Source: Planctomycetaceae bacterium TMED10 (GTDB taxonomy: Bacteria; Planctomycetota; Planctomycetia; Pirellulales; UBA7805). Taken from it: a stretch of 5,763 bases of DNA. A program made the position numbers and the translations under genes. The notes under the pieces are model-generated. The model worked only from the letters and a program-made list of their open reading frames with translations, was not told the DNA's origin and did not search any database. Below are positions 5,284 to 5,763 of this stretch, piece after piece. The DNA lies in assembly GCA_002168195.1 (NCBI GenBank), contig NHBP01000057.1, forward strand, positions 2,605 through 8,367. The letters run 5' to 3'. Numbering within the stretch: position 1 is the first letter of the stretch; each line of letters starts with the position of its first letter.

Positions 5284-5763
5284 TTGTCGAGAATTCCAGC
5301 ACAGCACGATGATAGTCAGACCGTCACAGGTTGGCGGTTGTTTAGAATTGCGGGACCGTTGGTGCTGCTTTCAATTGAAGTCGGCATTTTAACACCGCTT
5401 GTCGAATTCTCTTCTGGCTGGATGGCCACTCTGGCAAATCCACAATTATTCAATGTCTTATTCCTTGGCACGGTTTTATTCATTGTGCTAAGTATTCCCG
5501 ATTTAATGTCGTCCCAACGACCGCGAAAATTTAAAACCTCGATGTTTTGGCTATTGGTTAATTTGATTTTATATTACAGCCTTTTCGATTTCACTCTGGC
5601 ATTGGCAAGTCGATTCAAGGCGGGAGATATTTTTTGGTATCACGCCATCGCTTGGCTGTTGCTCGTCCTGCTCGTCGGTGCCTCCGCTGTCCTTGTCTTT
5701 TTGCCGGCAAAATCTCTACTCATCTGGTCGCAACTATCCTGGCACAAAGCCATAGGCGCATTG
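5284..5763 (+). CDS. Multi-spanning membrane protein, N-terminal part, runs off right edge
   Basis: An open frame with no stop from 5269 to the window edge encodes a strongly hydrophobic protein. TTG 5284 is chosen as the start: the frame has a stop at 5266-5268, no ATG or GTG precedes the first membrane helix, and GGA (5278-5280) lies nearby, although the spacing is short. GTG 5362 would cut into the first helix. The 160 visible residues show a short polar N-terminus with acidic character (QHDDSQ), then membrane helices at about 19-40, 54-74, 86-108 and 116-139, with basic residues between helices two and three (SQRPRKFK) suggesting that loop is cytoplasmic. I do not recognise the family with confidence. 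The pattern of helices and aromatic residues leaves room for an exosortase-like or a general permease-like protein, but the segments that would tell lie past the edge. It is 30 bases downstream of the Dabb gene and probably in the same transcript. Confidence 0.72.
   Translation, partial: MSRIPAQHDDSQTVTGWRLFRIAGPLVLLSIEVGILTPLVEFSSGWMATLANPQLFNVLFLGTVLFIVLSIPDLMSSQRPRKFKTSMFWLLVNLILYYSLFDFTLALASRFKAGDIFWYHAIAWLLLVLLVGASAVLVFLPAKSLLIWSQLSWHKAIGAL

Noticed and set aside
5207..5392. Plus-strand open frame of 61 codons overlapping the end of the Dabb gene
   Set aside because: It overlaps both the Dabb gene and the TTG-started membrane protein, has no domain, and the membrane protein frame is longer and has a clear helix pattern.

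Overview
The window looks like chromosomal DNA from a planctomycete, probably of the Pirellulales/Planctomycetaceae type. The reasons are the mid-range base composition, the frequent non-ATG starts (one GTG and two TTG among six genes), and a secreted protein pairing a 'tolerance of a labelled surface' N-terminal domain with a late CX4CH motif, an architecture I associate with planctomycetes. The FtsH and Dabb proteins also read like planctomycete versions. This placement comes from remembered family character, not from a search.

Layout. (1) Positions 1-278, minus strand: the N-terminal part of a medium-chain dehydrogenase/reductase (quinone oxidoreductase-like) that runs off the left edge. 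It has no ATG and most plausibly starts at a GTG. (2) Positions 279-583: a divergent intergenic region with one long interrupted hairpin near its middle. (3) Positions 584-1666, plus strand: an exported 360-residue protein with a TTG start, a signal peptide and a CX4CH haem-binding-like motif. (4) Positions 1667-1966: 300 bases with no convincing gene but with several inverted repeats, two of which interleave as a possible pseudoknot. (5) Positions 1967-2926: a lipoprotein with about seven MORN_2/YwqK-type repeats. (6) Positions 2974-4896: a complete FtsH membrane AAA+ zinc protease. (7) Positions 4921-5253: a small Dabb (stress-responsive alpha/beta barrel) protein. (8) Positions 5284-5763: the N-terminal 160 codons of a multi-spanning membrane protein that starts at TTG and runs off the right edge.

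The genes from 1967 to the right edge are all on the plus strand with gaps of 47, 24 and 30 bases and no visible terminator between them, so they are probably one transcription unit centred on ftsH. FtsH would degrade membrane and cytosolic substrates. The lipoprotein, the Dabb protein and the membrane protein are candidate partners, substrates or simply co-transcribed genes; the sequence does not say which. No mobile element, CRISPR array, tRNA or rRNA was seen. Most of the window is ordinary chromosomal housekeeping and lineage-specific sequence. The items most worth a second look are the two edge genes with non-ATG starts, the CX4CH secreted protein, and the structured DNA between 1800 and 1966.
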